Assembly (NCBI GenBank): GCA_021286925.1
Contig: JAJTBL010000087.1
Span: forward strand, 1-7,315
DNA length: 7,315 bases
Direction: 5' to 3'
Source: Spirochaetia bacterium
GTDB lineage: Bacteria; Spirochaetota; Spirochaetia; Treponematales; Rectinemataceae
A program made the translations under genes and the position numbers. How positions within the stretch are numbered: the stretch's first letter is position 1; each line of letters starts with the position of its first letter. Below are positions 6,184-7,315 of the stretch, one piece after another. The notes beneath the pieces were generated by a model, which saw nothing but the letters and a program-made list of their open reading frames with translations, had not been told where the DNA came from and did not search any database.

Positions 6184-6202
6184 GCAGCTGAAAGGCTGTC
6201 AT

Positions 6203-7315
6203 TCACGGCACTATCAGAATCTGCATATCGCAGACGTTGGTCCCGCTAGGCCCGGTTTTCAAGAGCCCGTCAATCTGCTCAAAGAAATGGTAGGAATCAT
6301 TATTCTGAAGATATTCTAGCGCGGAAAGGCCTCGTTGTTCAGCGACCATTTTCAGTTCCATCGATGCGAAAGCCCCTGCGGCATCGGTTGGTCCGTCATT
6401 TCCATCCGTGCCTGCAGACAGGAAAACCGCATCGCGGTGGCCTGGCTTTTTTTCATCGAGCAGCGTCAAAACCGCGAGTGCCATTTCCTGGTTTCTTCCC
6501 CCAAGACCGGTGCCCCGCAGGGTTACTGTGGTCTCGCCGCCCGCAATCAGACAGGCTGGTCTTGCCAGCGGAATCCCATATTCGGCGACATCTGATGCCA
6601 GAGCAGAAAAAAGCCGTGCCATTTCACGAGCCTCACCGGTGAGCCGCGATGTCAGCAGAAAGGTCTTGTATCCCAGCGCTTCAGCTTTCTGCCGCGCAGA
6701 CCGCAAGGCCAGCATATTGTTGCCGATAAGAACTGTCTTGGTGTTGTTGAAAACTGAATTTTTTGAATTCGGACCAAGAAGTTTCGGCGTTTCCGGAATT
6801 TTGCCCGCTGCACCATTTTGCACCGCATTGCGGACTGAGGCAGGCAATTGCTCCATGATGTTTCTCGCCGCTAAAATCGAATGAACCATTTGCCATGTCG
6901 AATTGTCCGGCACTGTCGGACCGGAAGCAATTGCATCGAGATCGTCCCCGATCACATCAGAAAGCACGAGTGACAGGATTTCGGCCGGAGCGAAGGCTTG
7001 CGCGAGCTTGCCGCCCTTTACCGCTGAAAGGTGCTTCCTGACAGCGTTCATCTCTTGAATGGTCGCACCGCTTCCCAGCAGCAACTGCGTGGTTAAGGCT
7101 TTCTCCTGCAGGGTAATTCCAGGCAGAGGCGCGCACAACAGCGCAGAGCCGCCGCCAGACACCAGCATAATTACCAGGCAATGCTCACCCCTGCTTTCCC
7201 ATTCCCGGACTTTTGCAGCAAGCGATAAAATCTTGTTCGCCGCCGAAACCGACCGCTCATCCGGCACCGGATGGCCGGCTTCAAGAATTTCAATGGTTGC
7301 ACACCGTGCCGTTTT
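6203..7315 (-). CDS. Glycerate 2-kinase, GK-II / MOFRL family (C-terminal 370 residues; start beyond the right edge)
   Basis: The frame is open from the TGA at 6203-6205 to the right edge. A GTG at 7267 is inside the conserved segment IEAGHPVPDE-like (here ILEAGHPVPDERS) and is not the true start. The visible part covers most of a protein whose family is about 420-460 residues. In visible numbering: SGGGSALL at 53-60 (Gly-rich substrate/nucleotide loop of the DUF4147 domain), SDVIGDDLDAIASGPTVPD at 119-137, then the C-terminal MOFRL domain with GGRNQEMALA at 272-281, AGTDGNDGPTDAAGA at 301-315, and the closing TGPSGTNVCDMQ. These are the diagnostic motifs of class II glycerate kinase, which phosphorylates D-glycerate to 2-phosphoglycerate with ATP and feeds glycolysis from serine, glyoxylate or tartrate breakdown. 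The visible motifs look intact. The XPB start lies 19 nt downstream, so this metabolic gene probably shares its transcript with the helicase; no functional link is evident. Confidence 0.93.
   Translation of the reverse strand, partial: KTARCATIEILEAGHPVPDERSVSAANKILSLAAKVREWESRGEHCLVIMLVSGGGSALLCAPLPGITLQEKALTTQLLLGSGATIQEMNAVRKHLSAVKGGKLAQAFAPAEILSLVLSDVIGDDLDAIASGPTVPDNSTWQMVHSILAARNIMEQLPASVRNAVQNGAAGKIPETPKLLGPNSKNSVFNNTKTVLIGNNMLALRSARQKAEALGYKTFLLTSRLTGEAREMARLFSALASDVAEYGIPLARPACLIAGGETTVTLRGTGLGGRNQEMALAVLTLLDEKKPGHRDAVFLSAGTDGNDGPTDAAGAFASMELKMVAEQRGLSALEYLQNNDSYHFFEQIDGLLKTGPSGTNVCDMQILIVP

Noticed and set aside
1..7315. A phage, transposon or defence-island boundary
   Set aside because: No integrase, transposase, direct repeat pair or tRNA is visible, and the genes share similar base composition and tight spacing.

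Overview
The window (about half G+C) is a compact bacterial chromosomal segment with two gene blocks. On the left, a truncated lipoprotein gene (minus strand, running off the left edge) faces away from a plus-strand gene for a uracil-DNA-glycosylase-fold protein; the 80 bp between them holds candidate promoters for both. From 7315 down to 1140, five minus-strand genes follow one another with gaps of 2-21 nt and look like one operon: glycerate 2-kinase (partial at the right edge), an XPB/ERCC3-type DNA helicase, a 677-aa protein that appears to share XPB's N-terminal domain and to end in a WYL-like domain, an NYN (PIN-like) nuclease with a LOTUS/OST-HTH domain, and a GNAT acetyltransferase. The operon converges on the glycosylase-like gene with only 12 nt between the stop codons.

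Organism: bacterial XPB helicases are known mainly from Actinobacteria, Spirochaetes and a few other phyla. The moderate G+C content, the loose lipobox (LISC) and the possible M15-peptidase start in the lipoprotein fit a spirochaete of the Treponema/Spirochaeta type better than a high-GC actinobacterium. This is an inference from family distribution; no rRNA or marker gene is present.

How the genes may work together: XPB is an SF2 DNA translocase/helicase with all its motifs intact. From memory, mycobacteria also place an XPB gene (Rv0861c) beside a large Helicase_C_3-domain protein (Rv0862c), so the XPB plus partner pair looks conserved. What stands out here is the extension of this pair, through translation-reinitiation-type junctions, to an NYN-LOTUS protein with its acidic residues intact, with a UDG-fold protein converging on the operon. 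This suggests a bacterial helicase-nuclease module for DNA repair or nucleic-acid surveillance, loosely comparable to archaeal XPB-Bax1 or eukaryotic XPB plus the PIN-like nuclease XPG. The functional link is a hypothesis from gene order only.

No tRNA, rRNA, CRISPR array, insertion sequence or attachment site was seen. No gene-free stretch exceeds 300 bp; the longest is the 80-bp divergent region at 301-380.
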